A program made the translations under genes and the position numbers. 64,000 nucleotides of DNA, from NCBI RefSeq assembly GCF_014235765.1, contig NZ_JACMYH010000003.1, positions 310,001 to 374,000 of the forward strand, given 5' to 3'. This DNA comes from Pseudomonas baltica. Lineage in GTDB: Bacteria > Pseudomonadota > Gammaproteobacteria > Pseudomonadales > Pseudomonadaceae. The notes under the pieces were generated by a model, which saw nothing but the letters and a program-made list of their open reading frames with translations, ran no database searches and had not been told where the DNA came from. Numbering within the stretch: position 1 is the first letter of the stretch; every line of letters begins with the position of its first letter. Of the stretch, positions 38,191 through 48,743 are shown in pieces.

Positions 38191-38669
38191 GCAACACCTG
38201 TGGCAGAGGTAGTAGAGGCCGGGAACACCGGCTTGTCTTGAACGTAGGTGACGCCCGGGTTCACGACCAGTTGGCCATGGACCAGCGCCTTGGAGCCGAG
38301 CAACAGGCGGTAACGCATGGACTTGCGGCAGGCCAGGGTGAATTCCACTGTCCAGACCCGGTCGCCCAGGGCCAGGGTGGTCTTGATCACGTAGCGCGTC
38401 TGCGCATGGCCATTGGAGCTCTTGATGGTCTTCATCGCCACCAGCGGCGCTTCGCAACGCCGGTGGCGCAGCTGCACCACGGTGCCCAGATGAGCGGTGA
38501 AACGCACCCATTTTTCACCGGCACGGGTGAACGGCTCGATGTCCGTGGCGTGCAGGCTGGAGGTGCTGGCGCCGGTATCGATCTTGGCGCGCAGGCCGGC
38601 GACACCCAGATCGGGCAGCGCCACCCACTCGCGCAGACCGATAACGGTCAGATGGTCAAATGTCTTCAA
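38187..38669 (-). CDS. rimB: RimB-type retropepsin-like protease
   Basis: This protein of about 160 residues has the aspartyl-protease-like stretch [16 protein letters not shown] and belongs to the family annotated as ATP-dependent zinc protease; in P. fluorescens RimB works with RimK on S6 modification. The start is uncertain. TTG at 38669 ([11 protein letters not shown]) gives the N-terminus I recall for the family; TTG at 38711 would add 14 residues. No ATG and no strong ribosome site is near either. It sits directly upstream of rimK and overlaps it by 4 bases; rimA, the third partner known in P. fluorescens, is absent here. Confidence 0.85.
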   Translation of the reverse strand: MKTFDHLTVIGLREWVALPDLGVAGLRAKIDTGASTSSLHATDIEPFTRAGEKWVRFTAHLGTVVQLRHRRCEAPLVAMKTIKSSNGHAQTRYVIKTTLALGDRVWTVEFTLACRKSMRYRLLLGSKALVHGQLVVNPGVTYVQDKPVFPASTTSATGVA

Positions 38670-38856
38670 ATCGGCAAACCGCAAGAGGTAGGGATGGACC
38701 CGTATACGCAAGCTTCAGACCGGCGCGGACCGGATCAATTCAACCCAGCCCGACGCCGCTTGGCAAGCATGCGTGCACTGTAATCGCAAAGACCGCCGCT
38801 TGCATCCGACAGGCACGGTAGTACAGTTTGATGACGGCATTTCGCGAGGTGAGCCT

Positions 38857-39261
38857 GTGGCACAGAAGCACAAGCAGGAAGAAGAGGAAAAGGTCCGTCT
38901 GGACAAATGGCTGTGGGCGGCGCGCTTCTACAAGACGCGTGCGCTGGCCAAGGAAGCCATCGAGAGCGGCAAGGTGCATTACCGCGGCGAGCGCTGCAAG
39001 CCTGGCAAGGAGCCACACGTGGGCGACGAGTTGCAGATACGCACCGGTTTCGAAGAGCGCAGCGTGATCATCGAGGCGCTTTCAATCGTGCGGCGTGGGG
39101 CGCCGGAAGCGCAGACGCTCTACCGCGAGACCGAACAGAGCCAGGCCAGGCGCGAGGCCGCGGCGGCCATGCGCAAGGCAGGTGCCCTGGGTGTTACCAC
39201 CGATGGCAAGCCTTCGAAGAAGCAGCGCCGGCAGTTGTTCAGTTTTCGCTCAGTGGATTGA
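38857..39261 (+). CDS. hslR: Heat shock protein Hsp15, S4-domain ribosome-associated
   Basis: This 134-residue protein has an N-terminal S4 RNA-binding domain (VRLDKWLWAARFYKTRALAKEAIESGKV) and a basic C-terminal tail. Hsp15 binds 50S subunits carrying stalled nascent chains after heat shock. The start is GTG at 38857 with the gaggtgag ribosome site upstream; the frame extends further but into the divergent rimB region. Length fits E. coli Hsp15 (133). Its convergent neighbour is a PAP2 phosphatase; hslO (Hsp33) lies beyond it. Confidence 0.9.
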   Translation: MAQKHKQEEEEKVRLDKWLWAARFYKTRALAKEAIESGKVHYRGERCKPGKEPHVGDELQIRTGFEERSVIIEALSIVRRGAPEAQTLYRETEQSQARREAAAAMRKAGALGVTTDGKPSKKQRRQLFSFRSVD

Positions 39262-39277
39262 TGCAGCGCAGTGCTGG

Positions 39278-39325
39278 CCTGTGGGAGCGGGGCGGGCGGC
39301 GAGCTCTCTGCCCGCGAAGAGGCCA
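39278..39325. repeat. P. putida-type REP with enlarged loop
   Basis: ggcctgtgggagcggg at the left and gcccgcgaagaggcc at the right are the arms I recall for the 35-base P. putida REP. Here the loop is longer (about 12 bases) than the usual short one. It lies between convergent hslR and the PAP2 gene. Confidence 0.6.
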
Positions 39326-39339
39326 GCACAGACACCGCA

Positions 39340-40137
39340 TCACCTTGCGGCGATACTCAACCGGCCCAGCACCGGCAGCTTCGCCAGCAGCCTGAACAGT
39401 GGCTCGGTGGCACGTACGAGCCACTGTGAAGTGTGGGCCGCGAAAGGTGTGTAATACCCCCACCCCAGCGCCCAGACGGCCATCAACACGCCACCAATGT
39501 AGTCGTCCTGCCCCCAGTGGGCGCCAGCCACCAGGCGCGGCAGCATGAACACCACGGCCAGGGCCCAGATGCACAGCCACTGCCCGAGCCTGCGGGTACA
39601 GACACTCATGAACAGCGCCCAGATCAACAGCACCGAAGCGTGATCGCCGGGAAAACTCTGGCTGGAGCGGTCCTTGAGCTCCCAGTGACGTTCCAGGTTC
39701 GGGTACCAGTCGCTGAGCAGTACCGGGTCGGCCAATACCATGCTCGGGCTGTCATGGTCCCAGCCCATTGCGTGTATCCACTTGGAAAACAGCGCGCGCA
39801 CCACCACTAAGAGCAACAGCACGGCCATGAAGCCGAAGAAAGCCTGGCGAACCTGATGGGCCTTGAACACCCAGTTGCCGCGGATCAGCAGCGCCAGCAT
39901 GATCACGCCGACCACGATATCGAAGGGGCGCAGACTGCCCAGGGTCCAGGCGTAACGCCAGGCGGCGTTGCTGGCCAAGGGCGCGTTGAGCAGCCGAAAC
40001 AGCCATTCGTCGAATGCTGTACACAAATGATGGCCAATAGGCCATAACCAGAAGCACAACAGCACGATCGGGATTGTATTGCACAGCAGCAAGCCGCTAA
40101 CGTTCCACCTGGCTTGGAACAGCGGGGCTTTGTTCAT
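39340..40137 (-). CDS. PAP2-family membrane phosphatase
   Basis: This 265-residue membrane protein has about five or six hydrophobic segments and the PAP2 motifs KDRSSQSFPGDHAS and RLVAGAHWGQDD, whose two His and Arg form the phosphatase site. Family members dephosphorylate undecaprenyl pyrophosphate, phosphatidylglycerol phosphate or lipid A donors; the substrate here is unknown. It converges with hslR and diverges from hslO with 106 bases between. Confidence 0.85.
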   Translation of the reverse strand: MNKAPLFQARWNVSGLLLCNTIPIVLLCFWLWPIGHHLCTAFDEWLFRLLNAPLASNAAWRYAWTLGSLRPFDIVVGVIMLALLIRGNWVFKAHQVRQAFFGFMAVLLLLVVVRALFSKWIHAMGWDHDSPSMVLADPVLLSDWYPNLERHWELKDRSSQSFPGDHASVLLIWALFMSVCTRRLGQWLCIWALAVVFMLPRLVAGAHWGQDDYIGGVLMAVWALGWGYYTPFAAHTSQWLVRATEPLFRLLAKLPVLGRLSIAAR

Positions 40138-40243
40138 AAGATACCTCTACATCTACAGGGCAGTGAGCGATCAAGCGAACGCTCTGAAGCGGGCTTTATA
40201 AAAGCCGCTACACATTTTGTCACCATTCTCAGATACTGGAATT

Positions 40244-41146
40244 ATGCACGATCTTCCTGAAGCCGATTTCACCCAACGCTTTATTTTCGATGACGCCGAT
40301 GTACGCGGTGAGGCGGTAGCATTGGAGCGCAGCTATGCCGAGGTTCTGGCCAAGCACGACTATCCGTTGCCGGTGCAGTTGCTGCTGGGCGAGTTCATGG
40401 CTGCCGCGGCGCTGCTGGTAGGTACGCTCAAGTTCGACGGTTTGCTGATCCTGCAGGCCCGTTCCGAAGGCCCCGTGCCACTGTTGATGATCGAGTGCTC
40501 CAGCGAACGCGAGATCCGCGGCCTGGCGCGTTTCCACGCCGAGCAGATCAACGACACCGATGGCCTGCCCGAATTAATGCCTGCCGGAACCCTGGCGATG
40601 ACCATCGACCCTACCGAAGGCCAGCGCTACCAAGGCATCGTGGAGTTGGAAGGTGCCGACCTGTCGGCAAGTTTCTCGAATTATTTCGCCCTCTCCGAAC
40701 AGCTCGGCACGCGCTTCTGGCTCAAGGCCGACGGCACCCGTGCCCGTGGCTTGCTGCTGCAGCAATTGCCTGCCGCCGTGATCAAGGACGAGGACGAGCG
40801 CGCCGAGAGCTGGACGGCCGCCACCACCCTGGCGGACACCCTCAAGGCCGAAGAACTGTTGGGCCTGGATAACGAAACCGTGCTGTACCGCCTGTATCAC
40901 GAGCAGGCACTGCGGCTTTTCGATACCCAGCCGATACGGTTTCGCTGCAGCTGTTCCAGAGAGCGTTCGGCACGAGCGCTCGTCAGCCTGGGGCACGACG
41001 ATGCACGCGAGTTGCTCAAGGAGCATGGCGGTACGGTGGAAATCGACTGCCAGTTCTGCAACCAGCGCTACTTGTTTGACGCCACCGACGTCGATCAACT
41101 CTTCAGTGGTGCTGGTGTCGACGCTCCGTCAGATACCCGTCACTGA
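40244..41146 (+). CDS. hslO: Redox-regulated chaperone Hsp33
   Basis: This 300-residue Hsp33 has the N-terminal substrate-binding domain and a C-terminal zinc centre with cysteines CSC ([10 protein letters not shown]) and CQFC ([10 protein letters not shown]). Oxidation of these cysteines releases zinc and turns on the chaperone. The ATG at 40244 is preferred over one 27 bases upstream because the family begins [13 protein letters not shown]. It lies beside hslR, though not in one operon with it. Confidence 0.94.
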   Translation: MHDLPEADFTQRFIFDDADVRGEAVALERSYAEVLAKHDYPLPVQLLLGEFMAAAALLVGTLKFDGLLILQARSEGPVPLLMIECSSEREIRGLARFHAEQINDTDGLPELMPAGTLAMTIDPTEGQRYQGIVELEGADLSASFSNYFALSEQLGTRFWLKADGTRARGLLLQQLPAAVIKDEDERAESWTAATTLADTLKAEELLGLDNETVLYRLYHEQALRLFDTQPIRFRCSCSRERSARALVSLGHDDARELLKEHGGTVEIDCQFCNQRYLFDATDVDQLFSGAGVDAPSDTRH

Positions 41147-41265
41147 AGCGATTTAGTCTCGCTAAATGAAGAAAAACACGCCGGAATAACGCCGTTACCG
41201 ACCGGAGGACGCTATTCTTTTCGAGCGTTTCTGGCATAATCCGGCCCACTTTTTAGCTGTAGTGG

Positions 41266-42867
<1,602 letters not shown>

Positions 42868-42881
42868 GCGTCTGCTGAAAT

Positions 42882-42911
42882 AAAAAACCGCCCCTTGAGG
42901 GCGGTTTTTTT
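42882..42911 (+). terminator. Intrinsic terminator after pckA
   Basis: Stem ccgccc/gggcgg extended by A/T pairs, loop cttga, followed by a run of seven T. A clear Rho-independent end for pckA; it may also serve the converging glycine-zipper gene. Confidence 0.93.
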
Positions 42912-42989
42912 ATGGCTCTGGCACAGGCGGACGGTTAAAGGCCTGCAGCTGGAAGCCTTGCCGCCTGCCGCGTTTGCAGAAAGCCTGGC

Positions 42990-43463
42990 TCAGCGATCGC
43001 GCCAGTGCTTGTTGTGGCCGACGTGGCGACCGCGGTCGCGATGTTTCGATTTGCCGCGATTGTCATGGCCGCGATAGCGACGATCGTCACGGTCGTCGCG
43101 GTCGGCCGAGGTGCCCATGTAGTTGCCCAATGCGCCGCCTGCGCCGCCACCCGTCGCCGCGCCCACCAGCCCGCCGGTGCTGCCGCCCACGGTGCGGCCT
43201 ACCACGTTGCCACCTGCAGCGCCCAGCGCGCCACCTATGGCGGCCTGGCCGCGATTGCGCTTGTCTGCGCCCACTGCACTGCCGGCGGCACCACCCAGGC
43301 CCGCGCCAATGGTCGAGCCGGTGCTGCCGCCCAGTTGCTGGCCAACCACCGCGCCCAGAACCCCACCCAATGCGCCCCCTACACCGGCTTCGGTGTTGCT
43401 GCCTGCAGAAGCAGCGCCTGTCACCAGGCCAAGGGTCAACAAAAGTATCGAGGGAAATTTCAT
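42990..43463 (-). CDS. Exported glycine-zipper protein with charged tail
   Basis: This 157-residue protein has a signal peptide (MKFPSILLLTLGLVTGAASA). About 95 residues of glycine-zipper repeats follow (GGALGGVLGAVVGQQLGG, GAATGGGAGGALGNYMG), ending in a strongly charged Asp/Arg/His tail (DRDDRDDRRYRGHDNRGK). Glycine zippers form membrane-inserting helices in YMGG-like and Rick_17kDa-type envelope proteins. No lipobox cysteine is seen, so it is probably periplasmic or outer-membrane associated. Its function is unknown. It converges with pckA across the terminator. Confidence 0.75.
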   Translation of the reverse strand: MKFPSILLLTLGLVTGAASAGSNTEAGVGGALGGVLGAVVGQQLGGSTGSTIGAGLGGAAGSAVGADKRNRGQAAIGGALGAAGGNVVGRTVGGSTGGLVGAATGGGAGGALGNYMGTSADRDDRDDRRYRGHDNRGKSKHRDRGRHVGHNKHWRDR

Positions 43464-43662
43464 CGATCAGATCTCAGAGGGATGACGGCGCGACTTTGCA
43501 ATGCGATGGGTCAGCCGACAAGCACGATGTGATGGAAAGCACGATGGGTACGCAGTTCCGAGATTCGGAAGTTTCATGGGGAAACTTTGAGCAGGGAGGG
43601 TGGTCGCACGTACTTCCGGAGTGGCGTCTTTTTGTCGAGATTGAGATCACGATCAAAAGCGA

Positions 43663-43722
43663 CGCGGCTGGCGACGCTGCTACAGGGCGTACGATCTACC
43701 TGTAGCAGCGGCGCCAGCCGCG
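43663..43722. repeat. REP-type inverted pair upstream of the glycine-zipper gene
   Basis: cgcggctggcgacgctgctacagg faces cctgtagcagcggcgccagccgcg, nearly exact complements of 24 bases across 12 bases. The core (ctgctacagg) differs from the taggagcgg type elsewhere, so it is a second subfamily. It lies after the FdhF-like gene (minus strand). The rest of the 299-base gap 43464-43762 shows no other clear feature. Confidence 0.7.
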
Positions 43723-43762
43723 TTGGCGGCCCATGCGCCGCGACACGGGGCTGCGCTCGACA

Positions 43763-46099
43763 TCAGGCGATGCGGGCGCTCGGGGCGGGCTGCTCCAGGC
43801 GGATGGCAACGAACTTCGAAGTAGGCGTGCTGCTGCCTTCGCCCACGCTTTCCAGCGGCACCAGCGGATTGACCTCCGGGTAGTACGCTGCGGCCTGACC
43901 GGCCGGAATGTCGAACGCCAGCAGTGTGAAGCCCTTCACGCGCCGTTCGCGGCCGTCCTCCCAGATCGACACCAGATCGGCTTTCTGCCCTGGACGGAAG
44001 CCCAGGCGAATGATGTCGGCTTCATTGGCGAACAGGACGTCACGCTGGCCACGCACGCCGCGATAGCGGTCGTCCAGGCCGTAGATGGTGGTGTTGTACT
44101 GGTCGTGGGAACGCATCGACTGCATGATCAGGTCCGGTATCTGGCCGGTGGCGCGTACGCGTTCATCGATCAGGTCCAGCGGCAGGCGGTTGGGCTTGAA
44201 ATTGGCCCGTCCGCTGGGGGTGTTCCAGCGGCGTGCACCGGCGCTGTTGCCCAGGTAGAAGCCGCCCGGATGCTTCAGCCGTTGGTTGAAGTCCTTGAAG
44301 CCGGGCAGGGTATCGGCGATCAGGTCACGAATGCGATCGTAATCGCCGATCAGCCAGTTCCAGTCCACCGGCTGCGTACCGAGCGTGGCGGCGGCGATGC
44401 CGGCGACGATGGCCGGCTCCGAGCGCATGTGCTTCGACAGCGGCTGCAGTTGGCCATTGGAGGCGTGCACCATGCTGAACGAATCTTCCACAGTGACCGC
44501 TTGTGGGCCCTCGCTTTGTTGATCGATGTCGGTGCGACCCAGGCAGGGCAGAATCAGTGCCTGCTTGCCGTGCATCAGGTGGCTGCGGTTGAGCTTGGTG
44601 CTGATCTGCACCGTGAGCTCGCAGTTGCGCAGCGCCTGCGCCGTGCGCGGGCTGTCCGGCGTGGCCTGGGCGAAGTTGCCGCCCAGGGCGATGAAGACCT
44701 TGGCCCTGCCTTCGGCCATCGCATGGATGGCTTCCACCACGTTATGGCCGTTGGTGCGCGGCACATTGAAGCCGAAGCGTTTTTCCAGGGCGTCGAGAAG
44801 GAACGCCGGTGGGCGCTCGTTGATGCCCATGGTGCGGTCGCCCTGCACGTTGCTGTGACCCCGCACCGGACACAGGCCGGCACCGGGACGACCGATGTTG
44901 CCGCGCAGCAGCATCAGGTTGGAGATTTCCTGAATGGTCGGTACCGAGTGGCGATGCTGGGTGATGCCCATGGCCCAGCACATGATCACGTTCTTGCCCT
45001 TGAGGTACATGCGCGCGGCAAGTTCGATGTCCTCCAGCGGCAGGCCGGATTGCTCGACGATGTGCGCCCATGGCGTGTCATCGATCGCGGCCAGGTATTC
45101 CAGCACGGTGGCGGTGTGTTCGTTGAGGAAGTCGTGGTCGAACACCGACGGCGCATTGTTGGCCTGGGCCTCGCGTTCCCATTGCAGCAGGAACTTGGCC
45201 ATGCCGCGCATCATCGCCATGTCGCCGCCCAGTGCCGGACGGAAGTAGGCGGTGTTGGTCGGACGGTCACCGTTGGTAAGCATCTCGATCGGATGCTGGG
45301 GGTGCTGGAAGCGCTCCAGGCCGCGCTCCTTGAGCGGGTTGATGCAGACCACCTGGGCGCCACGCTGGACCGCTTCGCGCAGGGGTTCGAGCATGCGCGG
45401 ATGGTTGGTGCCAGGGTTCTGCCCCCAGACGAAGATGGCATCGGCGTGTTCGAAGTCGTCGAACGTCACTGTGCCCTTGCCCACCCCGATGCTCTGCGAC
45501 AATGCAACGCCGCTGGCTTCGTGGCACATGTTCGAGCAATCGGGGAAGTTGTTGGTGCCGAACGCCCGCACGAACAGCTGATACAGGTAGGCCGCTTCGT
45601 TGCTGGCCCGGCCCGAGGTGTAGAACTCGGCCTGGTCGGGGCTTTCGAGGTTGAGCAGATGCTTGGCGACCAGCGCGTACGCATCGTCCCAGGCAATCGG
45701 CACGTAGCGGTCGCTGGCAGGGTCGTAGACCATCGGCTCGGTGAGACGGCCCTGGTACTCGAGCCAGTAGTCACTCTGCTCGAGCAGGGAAGTGACGCTG
45801 TGCTTGGCGAAGAAGGCCGGGTCGACACGCCGCTTGGTCGCCTCCCAGTTCACCGCCTTGGCGCCGTTTTCGCAGAACTTCACCATGCCGCTTTCCGGCG
45901 AATCGCCCCAGGCACAACCGGGGCAGTCGAAGCCGCCATTCTGGTTGGTCTTGAGCAGGGTGCGGATGTTCTTCAGCGCGTTGTCGCTGCTCAGCCAGAA
46001 CTGCGTCACGCTGATCAGTGCGCCCCAGCCACCCGCTGCACCTTTGTAGGGCTTGTAGCGGGGAACGGGGGTCTTGTCGGCTTGATTGTGAATACTCAC
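43763..46099 (-). CDS. FdhF/YdeP-family molybdopterin oxidoreductase
   Basis: This 778-residue protein has the YdeP-type motif NGGFDCPGCAWGDSPESG near the N-terminus (about 55-72), the molybdopterin-binding blocks NMCHEASGVALSQSIG and WAMGITQHRHSVPTIQEI, and a C-terminal molydopterin-dinucleotide-binding domain (SMRSHDQYNTTIYGLDDRYRG). The subfamily is formate-dehydrogenase-like, but its physiological substrate is poorly known; YdeP in E. coli links to acid resistance. The N-terminal cysteines could bind a cluster. fdhD overlaps the start by 4 bases, so FdhD may insert sulfur into its cofactor. The family call is firm, the reaction is not. Confidence 0.85.
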   Translation of the reverse strand: MSIHNQADKTPVPRYKPYKGAAGGWGALISVTQFWLSSDNALKNIRTLLKTNQNGGFDCPGCAWGDSPESGMVKFCENGAKAVNWEATKRRVDPAFFAKHSVTSLLEQSDYWLEYQGRLTEPMVYDPASDRYVPIAWDDAYALVAKHLLNLESPDQAEFYTSGRASNEAAYLYQLFVRAFGTNNFPDCSNMCHEASGVALSQSIGVGKGTVTFDDFEHADAIFVWGQNPGTNHPRMLEPLREAVQRGAQVVCINPLKERGLERFQHPQHPIEMLTNGDRPTNTAYFRPALGGDMAMMRGMAKFLLQWEREAQANNAPSVFDHDFLNEHTATVLEYLAAIDDTPWAHIVEQSGLPLEDIELAARMYLKGKNVIMCWAMGITQHRHSVPTIQEISNLMLLRGNIGRPGAGLCPVRGHSNVQGDRTMGINERPPAFLLDALEKRFGFNVPRTNGHNVVEAIHAMAEGRAKVFIALGGNFAQATPDSPRTAQALRNCELTVQISTKLNRSHLMHGKQALILPCLGRTDIDQQSEGPQAVTVEDSFSMVHASNGQLQPLSKHMRSEPAIVAGIAAATLGTQPVDWNWLIGDYDRIRDLIADTLPGFKDFNQRLKHPGGFYLGNSAGARRWNTPSGRANFKPNRLPLDLIDERVRATGQIPDLIMQSMRSHDQYNTTIYGLDDRYRGVRGQRDVLFANEADIIRLGFRPGQKADLVSIWEDGRERRVKGFTLLAFDIPAGQAAAYYPEVNPLVPLESVGEGSSTPTSKFVAIRLEQPAPSARIA

Positions 46100-46947
46100 G
46101 TTTGATTCTCCAACGCAGGGCTATAGACCCGCGGCGCGCTGTGCTGCGGCAGGTGAATGAGGTTCAGGTTGTGCCGGCGTGCCCATTGCAGGGCCAGGCC
46201 GGTGGGCGACGACAGGCTGACCAGGGTCTGGATGCCGGCGCGCAGTACTTTCTGGATGAGTTCGAGGCTGCACCGGCTGGTGACGATGGCCAGGCCGCCG
46301 GTGCTGTCGATGTTCTGCCGCACCAGGGCGCCGATCACTTTGTCGAGCGCGTTGTGCCGGCCTATGTCTTCACGGCCCAGCAGCAGGGTGCCTTGGGCGT
46401 CCATGAACAGCGCCGCATGCACCGCGCCGCTGCGTTGCCCCAGGGGCTGGAAGGCGCCGATGCGCTGGCGCAGGCCCTCGAGCCACTGCACCGGCGGCAA
46501 GTCGGCGCCGGCCAGCACGGCCAGTTCGGGCAGCGCCTGCTCTACGGCTTCGACGCCGCACAATCCGCAGCCACTGCTGCCGGCCAGTTGCCGGCGCTGG
46601 GTCTTGAGGTTCCAGAAGGCGCGGTTGGCGATCTGTACCTCGGCGTGGCGTGCCGACCCAGTGCCGCTGAGCTTGATGTCGTAGATTTCATTGGCATCGG
46701 CCACGATGCCGCTGCCGATGCTGAAGCCGGTGACGAAGTCTTCGAGATCGGTGGGCGTGACCAGCATCACCGCCTGGCTGATGCCGTTGTAGGCGATCGC
46801 CAGCGCCACTTCTTCGGCCAGCGGCGTACTGCCGGGCTCGTCCAGGCTCAAGCTGCAATAACTGTAGGTCTGGCTGGCGATGGGGTTGGCGAGGGGTGCA
46901 ACCGAGGAAGAAACGGGCACCGCGCTGGCCGGGTGCTTGGCGTTCAT
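46096..46947 (-). CDS. fdhD: Formate dehydrogenase accessory sulfurtransferase FdhD
   Basis: This 283-residue protein transfers sulfur from IscS to the molybdopterin cofactor of formate dehydrogenases. It has the Cys-pair motif SGCGLCGVEAV and the block GREDIGRHNALDKVIG, plus the C-terminal SPTGLALQWARRHNL. It overlaps the FdhF-like gene by four bases and so forms an operon with its likely client. A LysR-type gene lies 94 bases upstream in the same orientation. Confidence 0.92.
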   Translation of the reverse strand: MNAKHPASAVPVSSSVAPLANPIASQTYSYCSLSLDEPGSTPLAEEVALAIAYNGISQAVMLVTPTDLEDFVTGFSIGSGIVADANEIYDIKLSGTGSARHAEVQIANRAFWNLKTQRRQLAGSSGCGLCGVEAVEQALPELAVLAGADLPPVQWLEGLRQRIGAFQPLGQRSGAVHAALFMDAQGTLLLGREDIGRHNALDKVIGALVRQNIDSTGGLAIVTSRCSLELIQKVLRAGIQTLVSLSSPTGLALQWARRHNLNLIHLPQHSAPRVYSPALENQT

Positions 46948-47041
46948 GGGAATGGACCGGCAGTGAATTCAGCCTTTAGCCTAGGCGCAGGACGAGCCAG
47001 CGTCTAATTGCTATTGCCGATGCGACGATAGACCGCATTGA

Positions 47042-47917
47042 TCATGGCGCGTCATACAGCTTAAAGCAGGCTTCGGCCAGTGCCGAACGCGGCGCCGCGC
47101 GGCGCATGATCAGCCCCAGCGGCGCCAGCGTGTGGGCGTCGGCGATGGGTTGCAGGCGCAAGTGCTCGGTCAGCCCTTCCAGCCCGCCGGCCAGGGGCAT
47201 GATGGCGCAGCACAGGCCGCCATGTACGGCCTGGATCAACTGGTGAACCGCGTCGGTCTGCAGCAAGGGCTGCGGCGCCAGCCCGCGGGAGTGGAAATTG
47301 TGGTCGATGGATTGACGAAAATGCATGCCGGTGGTGAGCATGCCCAGCGGCAACTCGATGAGCGCCTCCCAACTCAGGGCCTGCTCGCCGAAATCATAGT
47401 GGCGTTGATCGAACAACAGGCCCATGCGGGTTTCTCCCAGCGCCCTCGATTCGAAGCGCTCCTGATCGAGCCGCTCCAGAAACGATACCCCCAGGTCGAT
47501 GCGGTTACTTGCCAGTTGCTCGAGGATCTGTTCGGAACTCAGCGAGCTGAGCTCGAAGCGAAGGTTGGGATGCTCACCGTGCAGGGTGTGCAGCAGTGGC
47601 ACTGGGTCGAAGCTGGACAGCGGCACCACCCCCAAGCGCAAAGTGCCTACCAGATGCCCGCGACAGGCCGCGGCTTCCGCCTGCAGGCCGTCGTAGGCGG
47701 CCAGCACGGTACGCGCCCAGGCCAGCACGCGCTCGCCTGGGGCAGTGAAGCCTTCGAAGCGCTGGCCGCGCTTCACCAGGGGCAACTCGAGCTCTTCTTC
47801 AAGGTTGCGCAGGCGCATCGACAGGGTCGGCTGGGTGATGTGGCAACGCGCTGCGGCCTGGCCGAAATGACGGGTTTCATCCAACGCGATAAGGAATTTG
47901 AGTTGCTTGATGTCCAT
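47042..47917 (-). CDS. LysR-family transcriptional regulator
   Basis: This 291-residue LysR protein has the N-terminal HTH (FGQAAARCHITQPTLSMRLRNLEEEL) and a C-terminal effector domain. It lies upstream of and in the same orientation as fdhD and the FdhF-like gene with a 94-base gap, which suggests it controls them, but no classical T-N11-A box was identified with confidence. The ligand is unknown. Confidence 0.87.
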   Translation of the reverse strand: MDIKQLKFLIALDETRHFGQAAARCHITQPTLSMRLRNLEEELELPLVKRGQRFEGFTAPGERVLAWARTVLAAYDGLQAEAAACRGHLVGTLRLGVVPLSSFDPVPLLHTLHGEHPNLRFELSSLSSEQILEQLASNRIDLGVSFLERLDQERFESRALGETRMGLLFDQRHYDFGEQALSWEALIELPLGMLTTGMHFRQSIDHNFHSRGLAPQPLLQTDAVHQLIQAVHGGLCCAIMPLAGGLEGLTEHLRLQPIADAHTLAPLGLIMRRAAPRSALAEACFKLYDAP

Positions 47918-47989
47918 GCTCGCTCCTGGGTAGGCGATGCGCAGTATAGCGGCACGCGCTGGCGGTGGGGCGGTGGGCAGCAGGGTGGG

Positions 47990-48652
47990 TCACAGACCTG
48001 CGATGAGCTCGCGGTAATCACCCACCGCCTCGAATTCTTCGGTGTCCTTGGCGCCCTTGCGGCTGTCCGGCTCGCACACCGCGAGCAGATGCTTGACCCC
48101 GTAGGCCTGGGCGCTGCGCAGCACCGGCAGGGTATCGTCGATGAACAGGCTGCGCGCCGGGTCGAAGCCGATGTCGGCCTGCAGGGCGTCCCAGAACTGC
48201 GCGTTTTCCTTGGGGTAGCCGTAGTCGTGGGAACTGATCAGCCGTTCGAAATACGGCGCCAGCTCGATGCGCTCCAGCTTCAGCGACAGCGAGTCGCGGT
48301 GGGCGTTGGTGATCATGATCACCCGCTTGCCGGCGCGCTGAATCGCTGCCAGAAACGTGTCGGCGTCGGGGCGCAGGGCGATCAGATCGGCCGTCTCCAG
48401 TTTCAGCTCGCGTACCGGGATGTTCAGTTCGCGGGTCCAGAAATCCAGGCAGTACCAGTTCAGCTTGCCGGCGTTGTCGGTGAACAGCGGTTGCAGCTCC
48501 AGCTGTGCCATGGCCAGGCTCACCCCGTGCAGTTGGGCATAGCGCTGCGGCAGATGTTCGAGCCAGAAATGGTTGTCGTAATGCAGGTCGAGCAAGGTGC
48601 CATCCATGTCCAGCAAGACGGTATCGATGGTGCTCCAGGCGAGGCGTGGCAT
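47990..48652 (-). CDS. yrfG: HAD-family GMP/IMP nucleotidase, YrfG-like
   Basis: This 220-residue HAD phosphatase has DMDGTLLDL (nucleophile and acid Asp) at the start, motif II in IMITNAHRD and motif IV in FIDDTLPVLRSAQ. The YrfG type removes phosphate from GMP and IMP. The ATG at 48652 is chosen, with the family sequence MPRLAWSTIDTVLLDMDG. It diverges from nudE with 91 bases between, a pair seen in many Proteobacteria. Confidence 0.85.
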   Translation of the reverse strand: MPRLAWSTIDTVLLDMDGTLLDLHYDNHFWLEHLPQRYAQLHGVSLAMAQLELQPLFTDNAGKLNWYCLDFWTRELNIPVRELKLETADLIALRPDADTFLAAIQRAGKRVIMITNAHRDSLSLKLERIELAPYFERLISSHDYGYPKENAQFWDALQADIGFDPARSLFIDDTLPVLRSAQAYGVKHLLAVCEPDSRKGAKDTEEFEAVGDYRELIAGL

Positions 48653-48743
48653 AGCGAAGATTCTCGGGCAGTGGTGGATCAAGGGTGGCCTGCCGCAGGC
48701 CAAGCCACGGTATAGTAACCCGTTCACGTCCAGGAGCTGCCCG

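Noticed and set aside
43733..46105. Long open frame (790 codons) on the plus strand opposite the FdhF-like gene
   Set aside because: The minus strand gives a full molybdopterin enzyme with motifs; the plus-strand product has none and is typical of an antisense shadow.
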